59,012 nt of DNA from Melioribacteraceae bacterium (lineage in GTDB: Bacteria; Bacteroidota; Ignavibacteria; Ignavibacteriales; Melioribacteraceae). The DNA lies in contig JAKIUC010000028.1 in the NCBI GenBank assembly GCA_021647785.1, positions 1-59,012 on the forward strand, written 5' to 3'. The notes under the pieces were generated by a model. The model worked only from the letters and a program-made list of their open reading frames with translations, did no database searches and was not told the DNA's origin. The first letter of the stretch is position 1. Each line of letters starts with the position of its first letter. Positions 17,701-26,500 of the stretch are shown here, one piece after another. A program made the translations under genes and the position numbers.

Positions 17701-17989
17701 GCTTAGTAACCTCAAGCTCATCAAGGGTTTGAACGGTCTTCAACTCTATATAGCGCGAACCAGTAAGCCAAGATGCAATTATGTTTTGTGCCATCTGGGT
17801 GTGTGGTCCAGCTGCAACACCAAGCGGAGTATCTAAAATTTCTCCGTAACGTTCTAATCTAAAAGGGTCATCTTTGTGTGGAACAAAAATATTCTCTTTA
17901 TAAATTCCAAACCAACGACCTTCTTTTTCTTCGTTTAAAATCCATTTAAACAAACGCTCAATTGATATTCTATAAAACTTATCACTCAT
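14717..17989 (-). CDS. ygfK: YgfK-like flavin/iron-sulfur oxidoreductase (putative selenate reductase subunit)
   Basis: A 1090-residue multi-domain protein. Residues 1-430 resemble dihydroorotate/dihydropyrimidine dehydrogenase-type barrels (LGVAAGPHTQMAQN, SGRALHPISI). Cys clusters follow around 455-510. There is an FAD-binding GAGPSG near 550 and an NAD(P)-binding GGGNSAVDAARTA near 680, as in glutamate synthase small subunits. Two Cys-rich ferredoxin-like clusters lie near 905-930 (CLFCDDVCNICIGVCP) and 970-985 (CNECGNCNTFCP). This order is that of YgfK, which occurs beside selenium-dependent molybdenum hydroxylases. Its reaction is not firmly established. It probably moves electrons between NAD(P)H and the hydroxylase. 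A 123-bp gap separates it from the hydroxylase gene. Confidence 0.88.
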   Translation of the reverse strand: MSDKFYRISIERLFKWILNEEKEGRWFGIYKENIFVPHKDDPFRLERYGEILDTPLGVAAGPHTQMAQNIIASWLTGSRYIELKTVQTLDELEVTKPCIDMEDEGYNCEWSQELKIKDSFDEYLNAWILIHILKQKFDWDTKELGVIFNMSVGYNLEGILKPNIQWFFDRMNDCSTELEAKKSQLEKLYPQIYEIDIPVQISNNITLSTMHGCPADEIESIGKYLIEERKLHTTIKLNPTLLGAEKLKYILNEKLGYEITVPDEAFEHDLKYSDALQIIKSLQKSANNIGVQFSLKLTNTLEAINTTRWLPDSENMVYASGRALHPISINLAKKLQESFDGKLDISFSAGVDAFNVADTLACNLKPITVCSDLLKPGGYLRMVQYMDELKKSFNDVGAKSIDEYVKARGEKLEVREAGLVNLSNYADLVLENKVYYKSNFPYDNIKTSRQLTEYDCVHAPCIETCAVTQNVSEYMWQTQNGYFGEALNVILKDNPLPNITGNVCDHLCQTKCTRMNYDNTLLIRGIKRFNSEEENVDIAATVKKKNGFNVAIIGAGPSGLSSAYFLALEGFNVTIYESKSFAGGMASDSIPFFRLTDEQIKADVDLIKSLGVKFQFNQKVDMVLFNKIQKEYDYTHIAVGAQKSKLLNIEGENHDGVLDQLAFLSKVRRKEKITLGREVAIIGGGNSAVDAARTANRLVENGGRVTVIYRRTQKEMPADSEEITALLAEGIELLELTAPQNIEKENGRLKFHLTRMELGEPDESGRRRPVEIPNSEFTISFDSIIPAIGQEVKLEFLESEKLNLNKDTLETELENIFAGGDAVRGADSLINAIGDGKKIALEIIKRTNTNDDEEKRRTQKLSFSKFQQNQATRMFGKPMPEISLDDRDNFELVHPSLSNEEAIAEASRCLFCDDVCNICIGVCPNFANISFESTQERIPIYILEKRGNDVVNIIDDYFTVEQKPQIFNIGDFCNECGNCNTFCPTSEAPYLTKPKFYLTEDSFNSEDNCYLMKAGSLYYKLNGVVETLSLKNSNYIYKSDIVNVELDSRDYSIVNCELKESENESINLSKLSEMIYLLKNLHNDSLLKTE

Positions 17990-18076
17990 AATATTTACAT
18001 TTTAAATTCACAATTACATTTTGTTTTTCCAGCACATCAAAATAATATGTAACCTAACTTAGGGTTTAAATAATAT

Positions 18077-19333
18077 CTAAACTTCATCAAAAATTAAATG
18101 CTCAAAAGTTTCTCTACTTCTAATAATTTTATATTCACTTCCATCAACAAGTATTTCCGCAGGTCTGCGGCGTCCGTTATAGTTGGATGCCATAACCATT
18201 CCGTAAGCACCCGCAGACATAATTGCGAGTTTATCTCCTCTACCCACCATTGTTATCTCTCTCTCTTTTGCAATGTAATCTCCGGTTTCACAAACTGGAC
18301 CAACTATATCGGTATTAAAATCGATGTTATCAATTTGCTCAAGTGGTTGCACGTGGTGGTATGATTTATATAGAGATGGACGAAGCAACTCCGTCATAGC
18401 AGAATCGACAACTACAAAGTTTTTACCAAGCGAGTTTGTTTTTGTATAAAGTACATCAGTTAAAAGTACGCCACCATTGGCTGTTAAAAACCTACCAGGC
18501 TCAAATATAATTTCTGCATCAAGCTGCATAAAAATTGGAATAAGTTTCTCGGCTAATTCTGTTGGAGTAAATGCTGTTTCGTTGTTATATAGTACACCAA
18601 TACCACCGCCAACATCAAAATGTTTTAAAGGAACTCCTCCAGACTTAATTTTTTTGTAAAGCTCTGCCATTTTAATTACTGCTTCAACAAATGGCTCAAT
18701 GGTTGTAATTTGTGAACCGATATGCATATCAATTCCTGTAAGATTTATGTTGCTGAGTTTCGAACATTCTATAAACATATCGTATGCATAAATAGTATCT
18801 ATCCCAAATTTATTTTCAGCAAGTCCAGTTGAAATGTATGGATGTGTTTTCGCATCTACATCCGGATTTATTCTGATAGCCACTGGTGCCATAACATCTA
18901 ACTCTGCTGCGATGCTATTAATTACATAAACTTCTTCTAACGATTCAGCTTTAATTACTTTTATACCATTTTTCAAACCAAGTATTATCTCTTCATCTGT
19001 TTTACCTACTCCAGCAAGAAGCATATCTTGTGGTTTAACTCCAGCTTTTAGTGCACGATAAAATTCGCCTGCAGAGTTAACATCTATTCCACTTCCAAGT
19101 TCGTGAAAAATTTTAATTACACTTAAGTTAAAGTTTGCCTTTGATGCATAATAGATTCTATGATTTATAGATTTAAATGCTTCATCCAATTCTTTATACT
19201 TATCAATAAAGAAATTTTTGCTATAAACAAAAAGGGGTGTTCCAAACTCTTCTGCAAGTTCCTGAAGATTAACTTTTTCGCAGTGAAGTTTGCCATCTAT
19301 ATATCTAAAATAATTTGAAGGGAAGTAATTCAT
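18077..19333 (-). CDS. lysA: Diaminopimelate decarboxylase
   Basis: A 418-residue fold-type III PLP enzyme, the normal length for LysA, which makes lysine from meso-diaminopimelate. Lys65 in YYASKANFN is the PLP lysine; HIGSQI, DVGGGIGVLY and EPGRFL are the phosphate- and substrate-binding motifs; CETGDYIAKER near residue 345 carries the Cys that reaches into the partner active site. It is the first gene of the minus-strand run continuing into ygfK, with an 87-bp gap. A shared transcript is possible but not shown. A strong palindrome and a dispersed repeat lie upstream. Confidence 0.95.
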   Translation of the reverse strand: MNYFPSNYFRYIDGKLHCEKVNLQELAEEFGTPLFVYSKNFFIDKYKELDEAFKSINHRIYYASKANFNLSVIKIFHELGSGIDVNSAGEFYRALKAGVKPQDMLLAGVGKTDEEIILGLKNGIKVIKAESLEEVYVINSIAAELDVMAPVAIRINPDVDAKTHPYISTGLAENKFGIDTIYAYDMFIECSKLSNINLTGIDMHIGSQITTIEPFVEAVIKMAELYKKIKSGGVPLKHFDVGGGIGVLYNNETAFTPTELAEKLIPIFMQLDAEIIFEPGRFLTANGGVLLTDVLYTKTNSLGKNFVVVDSAMTELLRPSLYKSYHHVQPLEQIDNIDFNTDIVGPVCETGDYIAKEREITMVGRGDKLAIMSAGAYGMVMASNYNGRRRPAEILVDGSEYKIIRSRETFEHLIFDEV

Positions 19334-19444
19334 TCTATACTCGTTGTACGTTTTAAAATAATAACCATTAAAATAAAAAAACTTTTATTGACTGTTTTCG
19401 ATATTTATTATTCTTGAATATTAAAAAAATTCGCTTTATTTTGA

Positions 19445-19471
19445 GTTTAACTAATTCGGAATTAGTTAAAC
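19445..19471. promoter_or_regulatory. 27-nt near-perfect palindrome upstream of lysA
   Basis: GTTTAACTAATTC (19445-19457) and its exact reverse complement GAATTAGTTAAAC (19459-19471) are separated by one G. The site lies 112 bp before the lysA start and 230 bp before the kinase start. Its symmetry suits a dimeric repressor. No regulator gene for it is recognised in the window. Confidence 0.6.
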
Positions 19472-19549
19472 ATCTTTTAATTATTTTAAATTAAAAGTTT
19501 ATAAAAGAATATCCTCTCGTTTTTTGTATGTTAGAAATGATTTCGCAAA

Positions 19550-19655
19550 ATACCGACAATGAAATGCTCTTCGGAAATTTAATGATCGAAAGTTGTCGGC
19601 ATATAATAACATAAGTTGTCCCGTAGAGCGGAGCAATTTATGCTGTATATACATC
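19550..19655. repeat. Dispersed hairpin element, copy 2
   Basis: It begins ATACCGACAATGAAATG (19550-19566). The left arm ATACCGACAA (19550-19559) pairs with TTGTCGGCAT (19593-19602) with one mismatch, forming hairpin 1. Hairpin 2 follows: CATAAGTTG (19610-19618) pairs with CAATTTATG (19634-19642) with one mismatch. The GTCGGCATATAATAACA stretch resembles GTCGGTATATAACAACA in copy 3. Confidence 0.7.
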
Positions 19656-19701
19656 AAAAAAAAACAATAAATTTGAAAGTTTTTTCTAGAGTAGTTTGTG
19701 A

Positions 19702-22005
19702 ATGAAGAATAGGGTTTATACAATATATAAAAAGAGTGTTATAATTTGTTTTATACTAATTGTTCCACTCTCTGCAATCTTATATCAAGATAAAAATAAT
19801 CAGATTAATCTTTTCCCAAATATGATAGGTACAGAAAAGATTGACTCACTTAATAACTACATTCTTAGTTTTGGAAAAAACAATCCGGATTTACGGATGG
19901 AAATTGGACGGAAATGTTATGAGTTATCTAAAAAAGAGAATTATAAGTTTGGGTTGCTTCAAGCAACATATAATATAGGGGCAAGTTTTTTTCATCAATC
20001 CTATTTTGATTCTGCACTAACTTATTATAAAGAGGGATACAAATATGCGAATAGCTTAAACAATTTAGATTGGAAAATGAATTTTGAAACAAATATTGGA
20101 CAAGTCTTTTCAAATAAATATCATTTCGATTCGGCAAATGTCTATTACAGTTTAGGAATGGAGAGTGCTAAATTAATAAAAGATACATCAGCAGTTGGAT
20201 ATCTTTACAATTCTATGGGTGCAGTTTATTGGAAAAAAGGAGAGTTTTTAAATGCAATTAAATATTACAAATTAGGACTGAAAATTAATAGAGAACAGGG
20301 TAATTATAATCGAGTTGCTCGTTCATTAAATAGCATTGGTTCATCATATTGGAATTTGAAAAATAATATTCTTGCATTAGAATATTATCTTGAAGCATTA
20401 GAAGTTCAAAAATATTATTTAGGTGTAATCTCACCACTAACATTAAATAATATTGCTCTGTTATATCTTGAGTTAAATGATATAGCTTTAGCTGAAAAAT
20501 ATGTTGCTGAAGGATTAAAAAATGCTAAGCTAAAAACCAGCATTCTTGGAGAAGGGTATTCATATTTAAACATGGGTGACCTGAATTTCAAAAAGAAAAA
20601 ATATAATAAAGCCTTAGAGTACTATAACAAAGCGATAACGTTTTATGAAAAATTAAAAGATAAAAATGGAATTGCACAAATATTAAATAAAATTGGTGAG
20701 GTTTTTTTAATTACAAATCAGTTAAAATTGGCAGAAAAGAAATTCTTAGAAGCATACGAAATAAGCGAAGTTAATAGATTGAAATTAACCCAAACAGAAT
20801 CGTTAATTAATTATTGCCGTATTCTATTATATCAGAACAAAAATAGTGAGGTAAGAACAAACTTAGACCAAGCCCTACAGCTTGCAGAGGAAGGCAGCTT
20901 TGCTGAAAGCAAACTAAAGATTTTTGAGCTTAAATCTGAAGTTTATGAAAAATTGAAAGATTATAAAACAGCAATATTGTTTCAGCGTAAGTATGTTACT
21001 CTTAAAGATAGCCTCTTTAACGAAAAGCGTCTTCACATTTTTTCAGATACTAAAGAAAAATATGAAGCGGCTGAGAAGGAGAAAAGAAATAGTGAACTTC
21101 AACATATAAACGAGATACAGATATTAGAATTAGAGAGTCAGGAAAAAGAGAAACTCTATGTTATAGCTCTTTCTATATTTTCCCTTTTCGTGATTATATA
21201 TTTAACTTATCTCAACACTCAGCGAAAAAAGAGGAATACTGCACTTCAAAAAGCAAATAATGAGGTGAAGATAATAAATGAAAAATTGAATGAAACCAAC
21301 AAATTACTTCAAAAATCAAATTCAACAAAAGATAAGTTTTTCTCAATAATTTCTCACGATTTGAAGAACCCATTTAACACTCTGTTGGGTGCATCGGAAA
21401 TATTGCAAACAGATTTTTACGAAATGACCAATGAAGAGAATAAAGAATTGATTGACCTTATTGCAAAAGATTCTCAGAAATTATATGCGCTGTTAGAAAA
21501 TTTATTGTATTGGGCAAATTCTCAAACTGGAGAACTTAAGGCGAATAGAACAAACATTCTTTTGAATCAATCAATTTCAGAAATAGTAGTTCTTTTTAGT
21601 TCAAGTGCAAAAGAGAAAAACATAAGTATTGACGTTGACATACCAGAATCGCTAATAATTGTTTTTGATAAATTTATGTTTAGTACAGTTATTAGAAATT
21701 TATTATCGAATGCAATCAAGTTTACCAATGTTGGTGGAAAAATATTATTTGTAGCGAGAGAGTTAAATGGAATAATTGAATTACTGGTAATTGATGAAGG
21801 TGTTGGAATTGAGGAAAATAATCTTCAAAAATTATTTGATGAAAGCTCTGATTATAGAGAGTTAGGTACAAACGATGAGAGTGGCACAGGGCTTGGGTTA
21901 ATTTTGTGTCGCGATTTTGTTAAAGAAAATAGTTCCAAAATAGAAGTAAGTAGCAAGGTCGGGAAAGGAACAACTTTTAAACTTATTCTTGAAAAACCGA
22001 AATAA
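19702..22005 (+). CDS. TPR-containing sensor histidine kinase
   Basis: A 767-residue protein. There is a hydrophobic segment at residues 11-28, then tetratricopeptide repeats to about residue 430 (units such as GAVYWKKGEFLNAIKYYKLGL) and a coiled coil. A second membrane segment lies at about 485-505, followed by another coiled coil, a HisKA domain with His in FFSIISHDLKNP (about 552), and an HATPase domain with NLLSNAIKF (about 666), DEGVGIE (about 700) and GTGLGL (about 730). The TPR part would face the periplasm and sense a protein or peptide signal. No response regulator is adjacent, so its partner must be elsewhere. ATG 19702 has no good ribosome-binding site. Confidence 0.9.
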   Translation: MKNRVYTIYKKSVIICFILIVPLSAILYQDKNNQINLFPNMIGTEKIDSLNNYILSFGKNNPDLRMEIGRKCYELSKKENYKFGLLQATYNIGASFFHQSYFDSALTYYKEGYKYANSLNNLDWKMNFETNIGQVFSNKYHFDSANVYYSLGMESAKLIKDTSAVGYLYNSMGAVYWKKGEFLNAIKYYKLGLKINREQGNYNRVARSLNSIGSSYWNLKNNILALEYYLEALEVQKYYLGVISPLTLNNIALLYLELNDIALAEKYVAEGLKNAKLKTSILGEGYSYLNMGDLNFKKKKYNKALEYYNKAITFYEKLKDKNGIAQILNKIGEVFLITNQLKLAEKKFLEAYEISEVNRLKLTQTESLINYCRILLYQNKNSEVRTNLDQALQLAEEGSFAESKLKIFELKSEVYEKLKDYKTAILFQRKYVTLKDSLFNEKRLHIFSDTKEKYEAAEKEKRNSELQHINEIQILELESQEKEKLYVIALSIFSLFVIIYLTYLNTQRKKRNTALQKANNEVKIINEKLNETNKLLQKSNSTKDKFFSIISHDLKNPFNTLLGASEILQTDFYEMTNEENKELIDLIAKDSQKLYALLENLLYWANSQTGELKANRTNILLNQSISEIVVLFSSSAKEKNISIDVDIPESLIIVFDKFMFSTVIRNLLSNAIKFTNVGGKILFVARELNGIIELLVIDEGVGIEENNLQKLFDESSDYRELGTNDESGTGLGLILCRDFVKENSSKIEVSSKVGKGTTFKLILEKPK

Positions 22006-22128
22006 TTAAAAAAACTTCTCCATTTTTTTTCTATTCATTACCTTATTTTTTGGGTTTTAAAATTAAACTTTCTATTTTTGGTTAGTTTAAATAGTATTTA
22101 ATTGTATGATAATAACCAGGATTTGAGA

Positions 22129-23475
22129 ATGAAAAAAGTATTAATTTTAGGAGCTGGTCAAAGTTCACCCTACCTTATTTCTTATATGCTTAAGGAAGCA
22201 GAAAAGCAGAATTGGTTTGTAACTGTTGCTGATTACAACTACGCTGCTGCATGTGAAAAAGTAAATAATCATCCCAAAGGACAAGCTGTTCAGTTTGATG
22301 TTAATGATGAAAAACTGAGAAATACATTAATTAAAAAATCGGATGTTGTGCTTAATTTACTTGCTCCTTCATTCCAATATTTAATTGCGTTAGATTGTCT
22401 GCACCATAGCAAGCCAGTAATATCGGCAAGTTATGAAGATGAAAGGGTTGGAGATTTAAATAAAGATGCTCAGAGAAAGGGAATATTAATTCTTAATGAA
22501 ATGGGGTTGGATCCAGGTATTGATCACATGTCGGCTATGGCTTTAATTCAAAAAATTAGAGATAATGGTGGGTATGTAACCAGCTTTGTATCATACGGTA
22601 GTGGGGTTCCGGCTCCGGATGTGAAATCGAACCCATTTGATTATTGCATTACATGGAATGCACGCAATGTAGTAATGGCGGGTGAATCTGGTGCAATATA
22701 TATGGAAGAGGGGAAAATAAAAATGCTTCCGTATAATCAGCTTTTCCAAAGAACTTGGTCTGTAGATGTTGATGGTATTGGAACTTTTGAAGCTTATCCT
22801 AACAGAGACTCTATGGTTTATCAGGAGTTATTTAAATTAAGTAAAGTAAAGACAATGGTTCGCGGTACATTACGCTACCCTGGCTGGAGCGAAACATGGC
22901 TTCAAATTGTTAAACTTGGGCTTCCTAATGAACATCTAAAAGTTCCAGGATTAAGTGAAATGACTTATCGGCAATATACTCAGATGTTTCTTCCGCTTAG
23001 TGCCAACGGCGGAAAATTGGAAGCACGAATTGCCAACTTCTTGAAAATTTCGCCCACTGGTGTAATAATGGATAAGTTAAAATGGCTCGGACTTTTTGAT
23101 GATTCAGTTATTGGTGGAAATGTTAAAACTTCTGTTGATGTTATGCAGAAATTATTGAATGAAAGAATGCCTCTTCCTGCTGGAAAGAGTGATATGGTAA
23201 TGCTTATTCATCAGTTAGAAGCAGAGTATCCTAAGGAGAACAAACGAGAGAAATATGTTTCAACTCTTATTGATTATGGTAAACCAAATGGAATAACAGC
23301 TATTGCAAAAACTGTGGGTGCACCTGCCGGAATTGCTGCAAAATTAATTTTAACTGGTGAGCTTCTTCTTACTGGAACACATATTCCCACTCATCCAGCT
23401 ATTTACACAAAAGTGCTGGCAGAGTTAGAGGAGTTGAATTTAAAGTTTGTTGAAAAGGTTGAAGTACTTGAATGA
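22129..23475 (+). CDS. Saccharopine dehydrogenase-family oxidoreductase
   Basis: The start is taken at ATG 22129, because the protein then begins MKKVLILGAGQSSPYL, the Rossmann GxGxxxP-type NAD(P) loop, and CAGGA lies upstream. A TTG at 22102 would add nine unsupported residues. The 448-residue enzyme resembles L-glutamate-forming saccharopine reductase (Lys9 type): NEMGLDPGIDHMSAM near 135 and GTLRYPGWSETW near 260 are family motifs. Such enzymes act in lysine degradation or alpha-aminoadipate metabolism. Carboxynorspermidine dehydrogenase is a related possibility. It lies 123 bp after the kinase gene on the same strand. Confidence 0.82.
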   Translation: MKKVLILGAGQSSPYLISYMLKEAEKQNWFVTVADYNYAAACEKVNNHPKGQAVQFDVNDEKLRNTLIKKSDVVLNLLAPSFQYLIALDCLHHSKPVISASYEDERVGDLNKDAQRKGILILNEMGLDPGIDHMSAMALIQKIRDNGGYVTSFVSYGSGVPAPDVKSNPFDYCITWNARNVVMAGESGAIYMEEGKIKMLPYNQLFQRTWSVDVDGIGTFEAYPNRDSMVYQELFKLSKVKTMVRGTLRYPGWSETWLQIVKLGLPNEHLKVPGLSEMTYRQYTQMFLPLSANGGKLEARIANFLKISPTGVIMDKLKWLGLFDDSVIGGNVKTSVDVMQKLLNERMPLPAGKSDMVMLIHQLEAEYPKENKREKYVSTLIDYGKPNGITAIAKTVGAPAGIAAKLILTGELLLTGTHIPTHPAIYTKVLAELEELNLKFVEKVEVLE

Positions 23476-23520
23476 GTGATTGAAAAATAATTCTGTCATA
23501 AATATTTAATAGAAAATATC

Positions 23521-26500
23521 TTAAAAATCTTCAATCTGAATTGATGCAACATCATCATAAATAATTGTTGTAAGAAATTCATCTTTCAAATTATAGAGCA
23601 TAGAAATTCTTTCCTCTTGGTTGCTGATAGCTTTAAATAAAACTTGTTCTGCAAGCCGAATATTTTGATAATTTAATTCATCCATTTTATTTGATTGAAG
23701 ATAGAGGTCGAGTACAATTTGTAAAGCACCTTCATCTAAAGTATAATTATTATCTCTGGCAAGTTCAGTAGTAATCTGTAAAAGCTCACGTGGTGTGTAG
23801 TCGTCAAAAACAAAGAGAGTATTGAACTTTAATTTTATCAAACTGTTGGTTACAGAAAATTTTTCAAGTTCGTCTCTATTTCCAGAGATAATAATAACGA
23901 GCCGTCCCTTGTGTTTATCATATAAATCGGAAAGATTTTGTAACATTAATTCGCCAAGTTTGTCATTCTCAAAAAATGGTGAAAGTTTTTCGAGAAACAA
24001 AACTCCATCAAGTGCTTTGTTTACAAAGGCTTCAACCTTACTACGTGCATGCTCGCTATCTGCAACAAGTAGTTCGCTGCCATTAACTGTTACAACATGC
24101 CCACTTTTTAAGTAGTTTAATTCTTTATAAATTTTTCCAAGATAGTTTGCCACAGTCGATTTGCTTGTTCCGGAATTTCCAATGAATAGTGAATTTAAAT
24201 TCTTATTCATAAATTTTAATCCACGCTCGGCTCTTAGTTTTGTTACTTGCAGAGATTTAATCTGTTTTTGAATTTGATGTTTAATTTTTTTATGTCCAAC
24301 TAATTCATTCAAATTATTTAATATAATTTTTAATGAATCATCTTTTTTTGTCTCAAATTTTTGTGCAACTTTTTCTTTCTCTAAAAATTCTTCAACATCT
24401 TTAAGTATAATTTTATTTTTATCCTCTTTGTTCTTTTCATCAGCAATTCTAAGTAGTTGCTTCTTCTTAATTTTTTCAAGTAAATTTCTAACTATGCGTG
24501 CGTTTCCAAAGTGTTTATCTCTACGAGAGTAAAGAATTCCAAAATGTTTGAATAGAGCATCTTCCGCTTCTTGGGTTAATTCTAATTTCAGTTTGTTGAT
24601 TGAGAAGTTGGCAATTTTCAATAATTCTTCCGGAGTGTAATCTTCAAAATGGAAAGTTTTTGTAAATCGGGATTTCATTCCAGGGTTACTGGCAATAAAA
24701 TCTTTCATCTCATTTGTGTAACCAGCAGCAATAACAAGGAACTTACCTCTATCGTCTTCCATTCGTTTCAGAAGTGTATCAACGGCTTCTTTGCCGAAAT
24801 CACTGCTGCTATTACTCGATGTAAGTGCATACGCCTCATCAATAAACAGAGTACCGCCCATTGCCGAGCCAATCATAACAGTAGTTTTCTGTGCAGTTTC
24901 GCCAACGTGAGAGCCAACTAAACCAGATCTATCAACCTCAATCAACTGTCCGCTCGGTAAAATCCCAAGTGCAGAGTAGATATCACTAATAATTCTAGCA
25001 ACAGTAGTTTTTCCAGTTCCAGGATTTCCGAGAAAGAGAATGTGATCGCCAAATTTATCTTTTACATTTACACCTTGTTTTATAAAGTACTTTACAAGTT
25101 TTACTAAATCGGCTACTTCATTTTTTATTGATTGAAGTCCGAAGAGATTGTTGAGTTCACTAAGAGCAGCGGATAGGGCTTCCTGATCAATTGGAAGTTG
25201 AACAACGAAATCGTCCTTTGTTTTCAAGATGTTCGTAACATCTTCAATTATAAATGTTGAAAGGAGCTCTTTAGTTTTATCCTTTTCAGCAACTTTAACT
25301 AAACGCTTACTTATTTTAATTTTCAGCTTTTCAAAAATTTGCATAACAAGACGTGCATTGCCAAAGGATGAATCTCGTTTTCTATAAAGACGAGTAAATT
25401 CTTTTTTAAGTTCAAGGGTAGCATCTTCAGCAATTAAATATTCTTCCTTTTTAATTGCATTAGAAAAAATATCCAAAAGTTCATCTGGTGTATAATCATC
25501 AAATGTGAAAGTATGATTAAACCGCGATTTTAATCCGGGGTTCGATTCAACAAAGGTCTGCATCTCTTTCGGGTAACCAGCAACAATAACAACAAACTCT
25601 CCTTTTTTATCTTCCATCCTTTTTAATAATATATCAATTGCCTCTTGCCCAAAATCCTGACCGCTGCCCCCTTTTTTTACTAACGTGTAGGCTTCATCAA
25701 TAAAAAGAATTCCACCCATTGCATCCTTAATTAGCTTGTCGGTTTTTTGTGCAGTCTCTCCAACGTACTGCCCTACAAGGCTTGAACGGTCCACTTCAAT
25801 TACATGACCTTTTTCAACAATACCCATTGCATGAAATATTTCACCCATTAGTCTTGCAATTGTTGTCTTTCCTGTTCCAGGATTTCCTTTAAATATTGCA
25901 TTTATTGAAAAGCTTTTTCCGCGATGAAGCCCTTTGCTTTCACGCTCTTGTTGGAATTTTAGATAATCTATAAACTCTTTAACCGCATATTTAATAGAGT
26001 TTAAACCAACATATCCATTAAGTTCTTCAAGCAATTCCTCTATTGAACGTGCAGGTGGAGCTTCCGGAATAATATTTTCTATTTCCTCTTCCCTATTGGG
26101 GGCTGCAGAATCACTCGGGGCAGAACTCTCTTCAATCTGTGGGGCATGTTCTATCGTGATGTTTTCAGAATCGAGATAAAACCATTTTTCGCAAACCTTA
26201 AAATTCTCGATAAAAACATCAACCTTGCCCTGACCATTATGCCAATTGGCTATTCCAGTTTGTGTAAAAATAACTGTGTCCCAATCTTTCGGTACTTGAA
26301 GTTTAAAATCATTTTTACATACTTCATAATCATCTAAATACCAAATAGCTAAAGCAGAATATTCATTCTCAGATTTATCAAACTCAAAATTTTCAAAAAT
26401 AATCTCTAAACCAATTTTACTTAAATAGTTTGGATTAAGTTGTTGATAATAAGTTCGCTTCCCTTTTGCTTCCTCTTCTGTTTGGTTAAAAATTTTCAAA

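Larger units (their letters stand above)
19334..19701. other. Intergenic region between divergent lysA and histidine kinase genes
   Basis: A 368-bp AT-rich gap without a credible gene. It contains a 27-nt palindrome (19445-19471), a second inverted repeat (CTTTTAATT at 19474-19482 with AATTAAAAG at 19489-19497) and a copy of the dispersed hairpin element (19550-19655). As the promoter region for both flanking genes it is a plausible control site. Confidence 0.7.

Noticed and set aside
19334-19701. Lysine riboswitch before lysA
   Set aside because: The region has simple palindromes and a dispersed repeat but not the five-helix lysine element.
24649-24921. Open frame opposite the second AAA module
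   Set aside because: It is antisense to strongly conserved Walker motifs and shows no independent signal.
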